The notes beneath the pieces were generated by a model. It searched no databases. It saw nothing but the letters and a program-made list of their open reading frames with translations, and was not told where the DNA came from. The position numbers and the translations under genes were made by a program. Of a DNA stretch of 64,000 nt, positions 22,048 through 35,458 are shown piece after piece. This DNA is from Centropus unirufus. Lineage: Eukaryota; Chordata; Aves; Cuculiformes; Centropidae. The DNA is taken from NCBI GenBank assembly GCA_013397695.1, contig VYZI01000053.1:2069982-2133981 (forward strand), written 5' to 3'. Position 1 is the stretch's first letter; each line of letters opens with the position of its first letter.

Positions 22048-24060
22048 AATAAATGCATTTGATCAGAGCATCGCTCATCTCCTCCCACTGGTATCGTGTG
22101 AATCGCTGCGTATCATGTATGAATTGTCTTAACTCAATATTATCGACTGTATTGGTCATTACGTACAACACCCAGACAGTAAAACCATCTTTGAGAGACG
22201 AGATCTTCTGTTTGATGATCTTTTAGATGAAAACATTATCCAAGTGCACACAGAAGAGATTCCTTTGGTAAATCTGGTTTGTGTTATCCCTTGCTGATCA
22301 GGATGTTTTGGTACACGTTTGTATTTCAGGCAAGAGATTGAGACCTCAGAAGATTTTTCTCTGCTCCTTTGCCTTTATTGTGCAGAGATCTTCCCTAGAT
22401 TTCTCACATAAGCTCAGTGCTGGATTACAGGAGCCATGTGGCTCCTGGGATTAATTTAGAGAAGCGTCATGGTGATCGTTCTGTCATCATTTCATTACCT
22501 CTTACCAAGTTTTTTTACTCATTTGACTTAAAAAAGGTTCTGCTGTAGGAGCTTCTGGGTTTAATCTATTTTTTTACTACATGTTTAAACATGGGAAGTG
22601 TGGAGGAACTGGAATGCATCTTGCAGCTTCTTTGTCTTTATGGAATGAAATGTAAGTGAGCGTGAAGAAGCCAAGAAAAAACGTAGCATGGGAGAGTGGG
22701 AGAAGGAGAAATGTGACCAAAATTAGAAGCAGAGGGAAACATTTTTGATGTGAAGCTCCTTAATACCCTTTTTTCTGGTGCTCTCTGTCACAACACTGAA
22801 TGAGGTCTCGGGCATCTTGGTGGATGAGGTGTCTCCAGGTTCATGGTTGTTGGTGACATCATTTTCATTAAAGTCTGCTCGTTGTGTTTCTGCTGCCACG
22901 TCAATTCTTCGTCTTCACAGTCTGGATTCTCCTTCGCAATCTGCGCATACGTGAGTGAGATCTCCATGGGATAACGAGAGCAAGGAAATGGAAATCACTT
23001 ATGTATCAGTGGGAGGAAGGCCTGCGGGATACGGATAAGAACATGAGGTCTTGTTAGGAGTCAACACCTGTGTGTCTTTAGGCATGGGAAGGAGAAGAAT
23101 GAAGAGAGGGTGAGAGATATAACGACTCTGCTGCTGCCCTCTCTGCGAGTTCCAGGTTAGTGTAGTACATCCACAGTTGACACAAAACATACAGCTGTGA
23201 TAAAGCCTTTCCAGGTCTTTGTGCAGGACCCGTCCAGGGAAGTATTTGTCTCTCAGTAGTTTAAGCCCAAGTTGCTGAATGTAACCTCTTCTGTGTTAGA
23301 TTTTCTAGGCCATCATGGTTGCTGTTAGCAGTGTAGCAATACAAGCGAGAACCACAGCAGGAGACGCAGGGAGCTGAGGCCCTAGGATCAGCAAACCCTT
23401 TCGGCTAGTGTCGGATAAAACCTCTCCAAGCCTGGAACACCGCACGGTAATTAAAGGCTGGAAGCTGTCTGGCTTCCAACAAAGCATTCACTGCTCGATT
23501 TGTGCTGGTGGGAGCATGAGAAGAGTCTGGGCCACTCAAATGCCCTCAGAGCGCTGCACCTTGGCGTTAGTGCCACGTGTGTTCCTTGGAAGTGGACAGA
23601 CACAGCAGTTGAAGGGGTTTTTCCTCTGCTTCCCACCTGTGGTGGTTTTCTCTGTCCCTGTCCATAGTAGGGAAAAGATTTGGGATAGAATTGCTGGCCT
23701 TTTTCTGTGTTTGCAATTTGGGTTCCTCAGAGTTAACAGAAATCTTTTCTCCTGCTCCTGGTGTTCCACTGTTGGTATTCCTGTAGGAATACCTGGTTTA
23801 TGTGAAGCTCTTACGTAGGCATTTGTGTTCAGCCATGATGGTGCTCTGGGATGCTTTGTCAGTGATAAATGGACCCTGTTAATTGCGACAAGGTGCTATC
23901 TGCCCAACCTTCACCTTCCTGCTCAGGATTTCCCATCAATAATGGTGAACGGAATCTGTTCCCAAACAACCAGAAGGAAATGTAGCAAAAAGCTGTAGGT
24001 GGCCGGATCTGACCTCCCCTTCCTTGTAAATAAACACATCTTTATTAGTGCAATATTAAT
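22048..24060 (+). other. PARG: Probable PARG 3' UTR (extent uncertain)
   Basis: This stretch follows the stop codon, is free of CR1 and holds no convincing open frame. An AATAAA lies two bases past the stop (22049) but is too close to be the likely signal. A better candidate is AATAAA at 24029-24034, followed by T/G-rich sequence at about 24059-24093. A further AATAAA is at 24591-24596. The true cleavage site cannot be set from sequence alone. Confidence 0.45.
24029..24034 (+). terminator. Candidate PARG polyadenylation signal
   Basis: A canonical AATAAA hexamer (within GTAAATAAAC) is followed 25-60 bases on by a G/T-rich element, the usual arrangement of a cleavage site. It would give a 3' UTR of about 2 kb. 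Competing hexamers are at 22049, 22867 (ATTAAA) and 24591. Confidence 0.3.
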
Positions 24061-25429
24061 TGTCATTGTGAGGGGAAGTGGTTTGTCAGGTGTGAAAAAC
24101 AGACCCCAGCAGGATGATGGAAAATTCTACTCTAGAAATGGAGGAATATGTTTGGCTTTGGAAGGCTTCCCTGAAACTGATGTTTGGGGATCCAGTTTTT
24201 GTGTTGGCAGGATAATCCTGGTCGTTCTACACTGTCAGTGTTTTCACTAATACCTGAGGATTTTCTCCTGTGGGGAAGAACACTTTTGCTTGGGATTGTT
24301 CTTCAGGAGGTGTTTACCATGTGGGTTCTCCCCCTATGGACTATGGTTGGATGGACAGGAGTAAAGGAGAATTCTGTTTAATGAGTCATTGAAATAAGAT
24401 GGGTACATCCCACCTTCCACTGCACATCCCTGATCCCCTCCAGGGTGATGTTATCAGAACACTTGGAATGGGACTTGAATCACAGGCTGAAGATTCTCTT
24501 TCATAGTTATTTTGGGGTGTTTTTTTTAAGGAAAATAGCCCAGGGTTAACAAATTAATGATGATGTTACCTTCCCATGACTTTCCAATTCAATAAAGAGC
24601 TAAACTGCCCAGAATGCTGCATGTGGAAGCAGGAATTGTGCATCAGCCCAACCCATCCTCTGCATCTTCCTTCCTTTTCCCCTGCATCCCCCAATCTCCC
24701 TTCAAACACCCTAGGAGGTGGTTTTGAGCTGGAGATGCCTTTGGGTTTCCTGCTGGAAGCAGCCTGCAAGGGAGAGGCCAAGGACCTCTTTGTGCAGGTT
24801 TGTAAGCTTCAGTTTCACACTCCTAGAAACCTCTTTATGGGATATTTTGGGTTTTTTTATTACTTTAGGGGTGTTTGCTATATGATTTCAAATAAAATTC
24901 CTACCAAAATGTTTGTTTTATACTTTCTAGCAGCTTATTGAACGCTGAATCTGAAACAACAGCAGGCAGCAGCGTTGCCTCATCGTCCTCTGGTGTCCGA
25001 GCCCTTCTGTTGTTGTACAGATCCTAAATTCCTCGGTTCTGAGGCATTCCTACCTAACGATGAGTACCCATTACTGTACATATTAATTTATAAACAGGCA
25101 AAACATTCCTGACATTCTTCTAAACTTACAGTTTATGCACCATTATGTTGGTTTTTCGGGATCTTTATGCTAATGTTTACATGATTTTTGTAGGAATATG
25201 ATTAAAAACCTCTGAATCAAGGTTGTGTGCTTTGTCTCGTGATATCCGTTGCAGGACAAGTTCAGGCACACGTGAAGGTACCTCGCACAAAACTACGGAC
25301 AGTTCTGACAGTAAATGTAATAATTCAAGTATTTTGACCCATAAATGATAGAAAAATAATTTATTCCTACTGGATAATGTTGTGGCGGTGGCTTCTGTCT
25401 GAATAACGATGTGGAGGAAGTAACTGCTG

Positions 25430-25716
25430 GGGAGGGGCTCGATCTGGGAGTGATAGGACAAGGGGTAATGGTTTTAAGCTGAAAGGGAGGGGATTTGGAT
25501 CAGATATTAGGAAGAAATTCTTGCCTGTGAAGGTGGTGAGGTCTTGGCCCAGGTTGCCCAGAGAAGTTGTGGCTGGCCCGTCCCGGGAGGTGTTGAAGGC
25601 CAGGTTGGAGTGGGCTTTGAGCAGCCTGATCCAGTGGGAGGCGTCCCTGCCCCTGGCAGGGGGTTGGGAACTGGATGGGCTTTGGGGTCCTTTACAATCC
25701 AAACCATTGTGTGATT
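25430..25716 (+). mobile_element. CR1 3' fragment
   Basis: GATAGGACAAGGGGTAATGG through TTACAATCCAAACCATTGTG. This is the first repeat after the PARG 3' region. Confidence 0.88.
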
Positions 25717-26329
25717 CCATCTGCTTTAGAGATGCTTCAGAAGAGCCTTCGCGCATGGTCTGATACCAGCGAGGACAGAGCGCGCGCACTGGGCTCTCGG
25801 AAGGAAAGTGCTGACTGTGCTGATTCATTTATTCATCAAAGCCTCCTGGCACACCAGACATAATCAAGGTATTGCACAGATCAAGGTGTTTCACCATGGC
25901 GCAATGTTAATTTTGTTAAGATTTGAAGAGTTACCTTTTCAAAATGAAAGGTTAAGAAAATTGCTTTGAGGAGCTCAATTTGGATATTGAATAATGACAA
26001 GGTTTTCCTTAATGTACCAGGAACTGATTGGATTGAACTCAAAATGGCATGGAAATAAATTAAAGTAATTGTAAGACTTTCACACCCTTCATATAAAGGA
26101 GAAGGTCTGAAAAAAAAAATTGTATTTTCAAATCCAGAGCTAATTCTATCTTCAAAATGCCTGCATTGTGAGGTAATTACCCTGATGGAGTTTTAAGTCA
26201 TTATTTCTCCTCTCGCCTGAGGGATTTTGCAGCAGAGCAATATTAATAAGGTGCCAGGAGTACAAATTCCATATCTTCATCTCTGTCAGAAACAGGGCTC
26301 GTATAAAGGAAAGAGGAAGTCGATTTGCG

Positions 26330-27156
26330 TGAGGGTAGGGAGGCTCCTCAAGGATCTGGACAGGCTGGATCCATGGGCTGAGATCAATGGGATGAGGTTT
26401 CACAAAGCCAAATGCCAGTGTCCTGCACTTGGGACACAACAACCCTGAGCAGCTCCAGGCTTTGGGAAAAACAGCTGGAAGCTGCCTGGAAGAGAAGGAC
26501 CTGGGGGTGTTGGTTGACAGCGACTGAACATGAGTCAGTAGTGGCGCAAGTGGCCAAGAAGCCCAATGGCATCTTGGCCTGGGTCAGAAACAGTGCGGCC
26601 AGCAGGGCCAGGGAGGTGATTCTGCCCCTGAACTTGGCACTGCTGAGGCTGCACCTCAAATCCTGGGTTCAGTTCTGGGCCCCTCACTACAAGAAGGACC
26701 TTGAGGTCCTGGATCATGTCCAGAGAAGGGAATGGAGCTGGGGAAGGGGCTGGAGTGAGGGGTTATGAGGAGCAGCTGAGGGAATGGGCTCTTCAGCCTG
26801 GAGAAGAGGAGAAGCTGATGGGAGACCTCATCCCTGCCTCCAACTGCCTGAAAGGAGGGTGTGGAGAGGTGGGTGGTGCTGGTCTCTTCTCCCAAGTAAC
26901 AGGGACTGGGACAAGGGGCAATGGCCTCAAGCTGTGCCAGAGCAGGGTCAGATTGTACGTGAGAAAAAAATTCTTGACCAAAAGGGTCATCAGACCCTGG
27001 CAGAGGCTGCCCAGGGAGGTGGTGGAGTCCCCATCCCTGGAGGGATTTAAAAGATGGGCAGACGAGGTGCTTAAGGATATGGTTTAGTGGTGGACAGCTA
27101 TGGTTGGACTCAATGATCTCAGAGGTCTTTTTCCAAGCTGGTGATTCTTTGATTCA
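26330..27156 (+). mobile_element. CR1 LINE fragment, long
   Basis: It starts near AGGATCTGGACAGGCTGGAT and ends TTTCCAAGCTGGTGATTCTT. Its translated body (HVQRREWSWGRGW) is shared with the 4026 and 19867 copies. Confidence 0.92.
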
Positions 27157-27756
27157 TGTTTTCATTGAAAACTACTTGACCCTCTGCAAACTGGGCTTGG
27201 GAAGGAAGGGGTGCTGGATTCCATGTTCTGTTTAAAATCAAACCTTTTGTATTTTGAGGAGAAAGGCAAAACTTCCCCCCTCACCCCAGCGTCTGGGAAA
27301 GAACTGAATGAACCACAGTTCTGAGCAAAGTAGGCTTCAGATGCCATTGTAAATCACAGCTAAGTAGCATTTAAACTTTCCTATTTGTGAGGGCAATTCC
27401 CAGATCTTCCTGATGAAAAAAAGAGCTGCTGGCTGATTGGGTCCACCTGTCCCGCATTCCTCCAGCTCCAGACACACAATAATAACAGCTGAACCCAACA
27501 GATCAACTTGAAAGTACAGCAGAGTTGGAGCTTTTTTTATTTTTTTCTTTTCTCTCTGAAACTTGACCGTTTGATTGTGGGCAATCATGAGGATGAGATG
27601 TTTAATATAATCAAAACTAAGTAACCCTAAAGTCATCTGACTTCAGCATCTGGGGCTCCAAATCTTTCAACTGAAGACATTTTATTCAGTTTTGAATTTT
27701 CTTGAAGTCTTCAAATAATTTGTCAGTCACTGGTGTGTGAGATCTGGAAACATTCC

Positions 27757-28496
27757 AGGACCTGTGTGAACCTCCAGAGGTTCAAGGAGGCCAAGTTCAA
27801 GGTCTTAAACCTGGGTTGGGGCAATCTGTGGTTTCAGCACAGGCTGGGGGACAACGTGATGGAGAGCAGCCCTGCAGAGAAGGACTTGGGGTGTTGATTG
27901 ATGAGAAGCTCAACGCGAGCCAGCAATGTGTGCTCACAGCCCAGAAGGCCAACCATGTCCTGGGCTGCTCCACTCTTGTGGGCCCCACCTGGAGCCCTGC
28001 GTCCAGTTGTGGAATTCCCAGCATAAGAAGGAGATGGAACTGTTGGAACAGGTTCAGAAGAGGCTGTGAAGATAATGTGAGGGTTGGAGCCCCTCTGCTA
28101 TGAGGACAAGCTGAGAGAGTTGGGGTTGTTCAGCCTGGAGAAGGCTCTGGGGAGACCTTAGAGCAGCCTCCAGTACTGAAAGGGGCTACGGGAAAGCTGG
28201 GGAGGGACTTTTTACAAGGGCATGGAGTGATAGGATGAGGAGGAATGGCTTTAAATTGGAGAGAGGAAGAGTTATACTAGACATTAGGAAGAAATTCTTC
28301 ACGAAGGGGGTGGTGAGGGCCTGGCCCAGGTCATCCAGGGAAGTTTTGTGTGCCCCATCCCAGGAGGTGTTCAAGGCCAGGTTGGATGGGGCTTTACGCA
28401 GCCTTGTCTGGTTTGAGGTGTCCCTGCCCCTGGCAGGGGGTTTAGAACTGGATGGGCTTTGTGGTCCCTTCCAACCCAAACCATTCTATGATTCAG
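27757..28496 (+). mobile_element. CR1 LINE fragment, long (CAACCCAAACCATT tail class)
   Basis: It starts near ACCTGTGTGAACCTCCAGAG and ends TTCCAACCCAAACCATTCTA TGATTC. It is one of the most complete copies of this class here. Confidence 0.92.
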
Positions 28497-29034
28497 ATGG
28501 ACCCACATCTTCTCCGTGTCGGTTCTGGAAGGGATTAGATACCCTGACTGACTGCAGGGGCCTTCTCTGTCTGCTAGGAAAGCTTTTGGCTCCAGTAGTC
28601 TGATGGATTCCAAGGCTAATCAAATTCCTGTTTGCTTTAAGCAAGCATCACCCTCTTTTTTGCCTCAGATCTTGATTACGTGTGACCTTCAGATAGCCTC
28701 AAAATGTTAATAAATTACTTGGAGATTGGTTTCTGCTGCAGTCTAGTAAAAGATCCTGACACGTCCGTGTTAAATTGTACCCATGAAAGATGTTTAATCT
28801 ATGACCAAAATAATTCATTTATTTACTTAAATGAGCAGGGAAGGGCCTTGCTGTTCTGAAAATTCAAGTGGCAACAACCTGGCAGAGCCGTGGCTTCAGG
28901 CACTTAAATCCAACCTCAGATTCTGACTCCTTGCATCCCTTGGCCTGTGTTGGATGGAATGGTGCACACAGGAATGCACAGATCACAAGGACCAGCCTCT
29001 CAAACCAAGGAATACAACCAGGTATTCAGTATTG

Positions 29035-29519
29035 TCTTCCGTTCTGGGCCCCACACTACAAAGAGGACCTTGAGGTTCTGGAGCGTGTTCCAAGAAGGGA
29101 ATGGAGCTGGGGAAGGGGCTGGAGAACAAGGGTTACGAGGTGTGGCTGAGGGAGCTGGGGCTGTTCAGCCTGGAGAAAAGGAGGCTGAGGGGAGACCTCA
29201 TCCCTGCCTCCAACAGCCTGAAAGGTTATGGAGAGGTGGGTTCTGGTCTCTTTTCCTAAGTGAGAAGAGGATAGGACAAGGGGGAATGGCCTCAAGCTGC
29301 ACCAGGGCAGGCTCAGATTGGACATCAGGAAAAAAATTCTTCAGCACAAGCGTTATCAGGCCCTGGCAGAGGCTGCTCAGGGAGGTGGTGGAGTCCCTAT
29401 CCCTGGAGGGATTTAAAAGACAGGGAGAAGTGGTGCTTGGGGATGTGGTTTAGTGGTGCTCAGATACAGTTGGACTCGATGATCTCAAAGGTCTTTTCCT
29501 GCCTGGTGATTCTATGATT
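29035..29519 (+). mobile_element. CR1 LINE fragment
   Basis: TTCTGGGCCCCACACTACAA through CCTGGTGATTCTATGATTTT. The 5' boundary is approximate. Confidence 0.9.
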
Positions 29520-30570
29520 TTATTCTCTGCTGCCTGAATATTTCCCAAGGGCTGGGATGTAACACAAGCAGCAATGAGCAGCCCAAGTGTCCCAACTTTG
29601 TATTTCATTGTTTGTACGTTAAAGCATTTCCAGAAATGAGTACGTAGCGCATCCCTGGTGGGGGAAACTCTCTGTGAAAGGCTGAGCCAGGAGGAGCTGA
29701 GCGCATCACGTGCTCTGTCAGAGCCCAGCAGACACTTAGAGGTAAAACCCACAAATTCCACAAACCCCGACCCGGCAGCTGAAACCTGTGTGTGTTTCAT
29801 CCCACGCTCGAGGTGTTAATTCCTTCCAAAAGCCTCTTTGTTTACAGAAGTGCGTGCTTTCTGTGTCCTGGTCTGATGGCCTCAGTGCTGCCCAGCTCCT
29901 CGGTGTCTAGCCGATGATCTCAGCCTTGGCCCGAAAGGTTCACCCTGTCTGCAGGAGGGATCGTAACTCAGCCTCCCGCCTCGCTCCTGCTAAGCCTCTG
30001 TCACACGCGGAGCGCCCGTGGTGACAGCCCGTGCCAGCTGTGCTCAGTGGCTTTAGAATGCGGAGGGAGCTGTCAGCTTCCAACTCATTTACTTAAGACT
30101 TGGGCTAATCACAGTCCCCAAAGTGACGGGCAATCCTTGCTCTTCAGAGCTCGATCCTTCCCTTGCCGAGACCTGCAAGGGCGGTAATGAACGTGGATCA
30201 GGGTTTGCCAGCTGGATTGAGTAAGGAATGACAGGAGGGATTTATTTCTCCCTTTCCAAAGCACCTTCACAGAGTTTTCTATCTTTTTCTTTAATTGGCT
30301 TCAGTGACAGCCTTCCTCGGGCACTGGGCACAGCCAGGGGAACGGGGCTGTACAGGAAAGGTCTCTTTGTTAAGGCAATTTCTGTCATTGCCTCAGGATG
30401 CCTCAGCGATGGCGCTGAAGATCCAACCCCGGCATCCTTACAGTCCAGAACTCACCTCACTGTGGGTTCTCACTGAATGATGATGTTCCTTACGTAGCGT
30501 GCTGTGCATTGAAGGTGATATAATTTATCATCCTAGGATTTCATGAAGTCAATTAAGGGTTTGGAGGAGA

Positions 30571-30966
30571 AGCTGTATGAGGAGCTGCTGAAGTCACTTG
30601 GTTTCTCCAGCCCAGAGGAGACTGAGGGGAGATCTCATTGTGGTCTACAGCTTCCTCACAAGAGGAGGAGGAGAAGCAGGTGCTGAGCTCTTCTCTCTGG
30701 TGACTCCTGATAGGACCCAAAGGAATATCAGGAAGATGTGCCAGGGGAGAGTTAGGTTGGATATCAGGAAAAGGTTCTTCATCAAAGGGACGGTGGAGCA
30801 CGGGAACAGCTCCCCAGGGAAGCAGTCATGGCACCAAGCCTGACAATATTCAAGAAGCGTTAGCTCAATTCCTTCAGGCGCACGGTGTGAATGTTGGGGT
30901 TGTCCTATGCAGGGACAGGAGTGATCCTGTGGCTCCCTTCCAACTCAGGTCATTCTATGATTCTAT
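30571..30966 (+). mobile_element. CR1 fragment, third tail class
   Basis: It ends GGCTCCCTTCCAACTCAGGT then CATTCTATGATTCTATG, a tail different from the two common classes in this window. TTGGATATCAGGAAAAGGTT is in the body. Confidence 0.88.
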
Positions 30967-32310
30967 GGCTCAAAACGCCTTAACATGGAGCTGTAGCCTT
31001 ACTCTTCACATCAGCAGAACAAGCACCATCCAGGTGTCTGTTGGTAAGCGGCCCATGGGGAAGACTAGAGAGCCAGACACCGTTACCAGGCACCACAGCT
31101 GCCCCGTGGTAACAAGCACTAACACTGTGATGTCAGCATCGAGGGGTGAAGGCTTTGGGAAGCAGGAGGACCTGTGTCAATGTGACACTAACCTAGCCTG
31201 AAAGAAACTGAGAGCACAGTTAGACTTGATTATGCTGAGTTGATAAAAAAAGCACGCGCCAGCACGCAGGGGGTGGTGAAGCCATTGCATTTGTCCTGCA
31301 ACACCGCCACCACTATTGAAAAGATCCGCTGGGTGATGTGGTGGTTGCTAATGGACCAAGAGTCCCCCTGAAGCTCCTAGCCGCAAGCTCACTGTGGTAA
31401 CTGAGACACTGCAGGCAATTTTCTACTTTGCTGGAGAACAGTTGTGCAGAGGAGCACAGCCAACGAGAGCTAAGGGGAGCATGGAGCTGTGAACAAGAAT
31501 CATTCCCTGGCATGTCCAGCTGTGTCCAGTGCTGTGAATGCAATGTTTCCAAATGGCCACCAGCAGGAAAATTAGAAGTGGTTGTTAGTCTGCATAGAAT
31601 GGCTTCAACATTCACAGCCCCTCCCGAGTCCTCGGGTATTTTCCATCCATGCTTTTGCTGAAGGTCCCTTTGGCTCAGGCACTGGAGGAGAAGAGGCTGG
31701 GAGCTACGAGAGGAAAGCGTTAGAAAGAAGCGATGAAGTTTTAACTGTACAACAGGTTTGGAGAGCAGCTTCAAAGGACCCCATTAAAAAGAGATGCGGT
31801 GCCAGAACCGAAGTAAACAGGAAAGTCCGTGTAGTTCTTGCAGAACGACTCAGTAGGGACAGCGCATCTAAGGGAACTCCAGCTTTGAGGCACAACGTGG
31901 TGTTGATTAGTGCAAATAGACCTCTTCAAGAGCCACCTCTCAGCAATTACAATCAGACGCCGCCACCGTGGCTTCAAAAGCTTCATTAGCAAACGCTGCT
32001 CCCTGTGAGAGTCACGAATCTCAGATACCCCAGAAGTTTCAAATGATGGAGAACTGTCTTGCCTTATTTATTTCCTTCCAAATGAAAGGAGTGGGGAGGT
32101 AATTATACATCCCCTCATCAGGATAAATCGCATTAAAGAAATCAAAATAGATCCTCCTGAAGAACACGCAGCCAGTGGTACAGAATGAGAGATGAGGCTA
32201 ATTTTGTGTGTGATGAAGGCAGGGTATCTGAGTGTTTTATTTTCACCTGAAGGGACCATCTAAAAAATGCAGTGTTTTAGGTATAGCTAGAAGTAAGCTA
32301 TCAAAAATAA

Positions 32311-32445
32311 TAGGCCAGGTTGGATGGGGCCTTGAGCAGCCTTATCTACTGGGAGATGCCCCTGCCCATGGCAAGAGGGCTTGGAACTCTCCTATTGGAA
32401 TTGGATGGTCTTTGAGGTCCTTCCCAACTCATTCCATGATTCCAT
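32311..32445 (+). mobile_element. CR1 3' fragment
   Basis: AGGCCAGGTTGGATGGGGCC through TTCCCAACTCATTCCATGAT. Confidence 0.85.
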
Positions 32446-33477
32446 TAACGTACTGAAGTGAACAGAAATTTGCTGCTGATTCATTAAGGGCACTATTTTC
32501 TCTGTTGACTTTGTAGTAGTAAAATGTGTGGAACGTGGCTGTGGAGACACTACAGGGAAATATCCAGGGAAGTGTTCCCAGATGCTGGAACTCACTTGAG
32601 CCAACTATTGAGAACATCAGCTTGAAGCACCGTGCTGTGCTCTTTCGGACAAGCCACTTGCCAAAGCTGAAGGTGGTGTCATTTTAAGGAGCAAAACGAG
32701 TTCACCATGAAATGTGGTCCCGGCTACACAGCAGCTCAAAGCAGATCTGTGCTACTGCTACCAAAACCCATTTTTCCCATTCCATGGGGATACGTCTGCT
32801 TGAATGAAAACTAAAGCCACTGAGCAAACCCAGAGAAATTTGAATTATAATCTGCCAGAGGAGCTGCCTGGCAGCACTTGGCAGCTGTCAGCTGCTGCTA
32901 AAAGCAATTTGTTTCCTCCTGAAAACAGGGTATGAACCACGGGCTGAAAAGTGTGTTTATAATTAATAACTTTTCACACTAACAGACATAAATGGAGCAG
33001 TGACAGTGCCGGGTGCCAACAGCAGGCAGGACACTGGATTCTGCCTGGGGAGACTATGGCATGCCATGAGAGCAGAGAGGGCTGGGCTACAAGGGGAAAA
33101 GGCTCATGGAAGACTGCAATCTAAAGGCTGAGGAGCTTCTTCTTATGTTGTGCTTGGATGGAAGCAAGAATGTGTGGTTACCCTCCTGCGTGAGCTGCTC
33201 GAGACACAGCAGTTCTGGGGGGAAGGGTTAAAGTAGCTGCGAGCACCCCAAGTGACGTGACCTGATCAGCAAAGCTCCCGTGTCTGTCAGAGGAGGTGCC
33301 CGCCAAAGAACTTCAAGGCATTCCAGCTGAGACAGCTGTGGAAAAGGTAGGAAATGTGGCACCTGTACAAGGAATTGGGGCAAATCCTGGCTGGGAGAGT
33401 GAGTGCCATTACCCTGCTTCTGATTATTTGTCTTTAAAAATGGTTTTAGCACTCATTTGAAATGTCTATCTAATGCC

Positions 33478-33687
33478 TAGACATTAGGAAGAAATTTGTC
33501 ACAGTGGGGGTGGTGAGGCCCTGGCACAGGTTGCTCAGGGAAGTCGTGGCTGTCCTGGAGGTGTTCCAGGCCAGGTTAGATGGGGCTTTGAGCACCCCGA
33601 TCCAATGGGAGGTGTCCCTGTCCATGGCAGGAGCTTGGAACTGGATGGTCTTTTAGGTCCCTTCCAACCCGAATCATTCTATGAATC
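33478..33687 (+). mobile_element. CR1 3' fragment
   Basis: TAGACATTAGGAAGAAATTT through CTTCCAACCCGAATCATTCT. Confidence 0.88.
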
Positions 33688-34563
33688 TCTGAGCAAAAAA
33701 CCCATAGCGTCCCCTTTGAAAACTGACCGAATAATCTGTCGGAGCTGCTTGCTCTATGATCCTCTAAGGCTTTTAGGTTTCAAATTTACATATTAGGCAA
33801 GCCTAACAACCAGAGCCCCATAGGACAGTCACTGAGTTTATTGTTAGGGTCAAAGTGAGAGGATGCTCTACCATTTCCAAATTGTCTTGCTTTAAGAAGG
33901 GACGATACATTAGTTTTGAACCTATGTTTGTGTGTAGTCTTCACGTGCAATAAATGCATTGGGAAAGGAAGTCAAATGGAGTTTCCGTTGAGAGAACTTC
34001 TCGTAAACATTGTCTCTAATGGAATTACATTCCCAATAACAACGAAGAGTTGCCAAAAATACATAAATGTATCTGTCTCAGGAGGGGAAGCTATTAATGA
34101 GATTGTCCTTCTATGAGTAATCCTGTACCCAGACCACCTCCTATGAGATAACCCTTTGAAGACACGACCCTACTGAGACGCCGTGCCGTGTAAGAGAACG
34201 TGTTGTGTGAAGCAATTAAACCACAGCAACTGCCATGCTGATTGCAAGCGGCTGCTGATCCGGGAAGGCAAACCCACGTACCAAAACCAAGCAAAGTCAG
34301 AGGCAAAGCTTTAGAGAGTCACGTAGTGCTATCCCACGGAACAAATGATGGGGCTCACTGTGCCCCCAGTGGGGAACACGGTGGGTATCCAAAGTCAGCT
34401 TGCTTCTAGTTCCATTAAGATGGGCTTTGGTTTGTTTAAATAGGTTGGTTCTAGTTTTGTTAATTTGTGACTGAGTTAAGACTTGAAAGAGGCAGAAATA
34501 AGCGAGGGAGCAGGTCAGGCTCACACTGACATGCTACAGAGAACAAGGATAAAAATAAAGATG

Positions 34564-34755
34564 AATCATAGAATTGTTTAGGTTGAGAGAGACCTTGAAA
34601 GTCATTCAGTTCCAACAACCCCTGCCAGGGGCAGGGACACCTCCCACCAGACCGGGATCCTCAAAGCCCCATCCAACCTGGCTTTGAGCACCTCCAGGGA
34701 GAGGGAATCCACAACTTCCCTGGACAACCTGTGCCAGGGCCTCAGCACCCTGAAG
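34564..34755 (-). mobile_element. CR1 3' fragment, inverted
   Basis: AATCATAGAATTGTTTAGGT opens the reversed tail. AGGGACACCTCCCACCAGAC follows. Confidence 0.87.
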
Positions 34756-35186
34756 TGACAGGGCCTGATTAATGGGCCTGAGAGGATACATGACCCATGG
34801 ACTATTCATGTGCCGTTGCTATTGCAATGTTCAGTCTGTGGCTTCCCATTCTCGGTAGGGCTGTGCTGAGTTATTTCTGATACAGAAGAGGGTGAGAAAA
34901 TGTTTTGTTATCAGTAGAATTGTGCTGTGAGAGAGAGAGAAGAGCTGGGCGAGAATGTTGTGTCTTCAGAGCACCTTAGCTTAAAGATAAGGAATATCCA
35001 GCTGCTTCCTCCTCGCCTCTCCTGGGACCTTGGACATGTTCTGGCGGGATTGAGAGTGGGGGGTCAGTGAGCAGCTGGAGCCAGGCTCTGCTTTTTGGGG
35101 TGATAAAATTTGTCTGTTTAAGGCCAAGCCCCTCACAGCAAGGGGGAGAGACCTCACCCGTGTGTAGAAGTGCTCTGTGGTAAAAC

Positions 35187-35458
35187 ACGCCCTCATCGTG
35201 AAGAATTTCTTCCTAATATCTAATGTAAATCTTTCCCCCTTCAATTTAAGCCATTCCACTTCTTCCTATCGCTCCATGACCTTGTAAAAAGCCCCTCCCC
35301 GGCTTTCCCATAGGCCCTTTCAGCACTGGAAGCTGCTCTAAGGTCTGCCCAGAGCCTTCCCTTCTCCAGGCTGAACAAATCCCAACTCTCTCAGCCTGTC
35401 CTCCCAGCAAAAGAGCTCTAGCCCTGGGATCATCTTCCTGGCCTTCCTCATGGTGAGG
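35187..35458 (-). mobile_element. CR1 internal fragment, inverted, lacking its 3' tail
   Basis: TCGTGAAGAATTTCTTCCTA through CTCTCTCAGCCTGTCCTCCC is internal CR1 body. The tail end is missing, possibly by deletion. Confidence 0.83.

Noticed and set aside
22049..22054. AATAAA directly after the PARG stop codon
   Set aside because: It would leave a 3' UTR of only a few tens of bases. Better-placed hexamers with downstream G/T-rich sequence exist further on.
25367..25828. 153-codon frame on the - strand
   Set aside because: It is mainly the reverse translation of the CR1 copy at 25430-25716.
28947..29453. 168-codon frame on the + strand, and similar frames at 26412, 26701, 37909 and 21390
   Set aside because: All are translations of CR1 3' bodies. 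They recur with the same peptides across copies and are not host genes.
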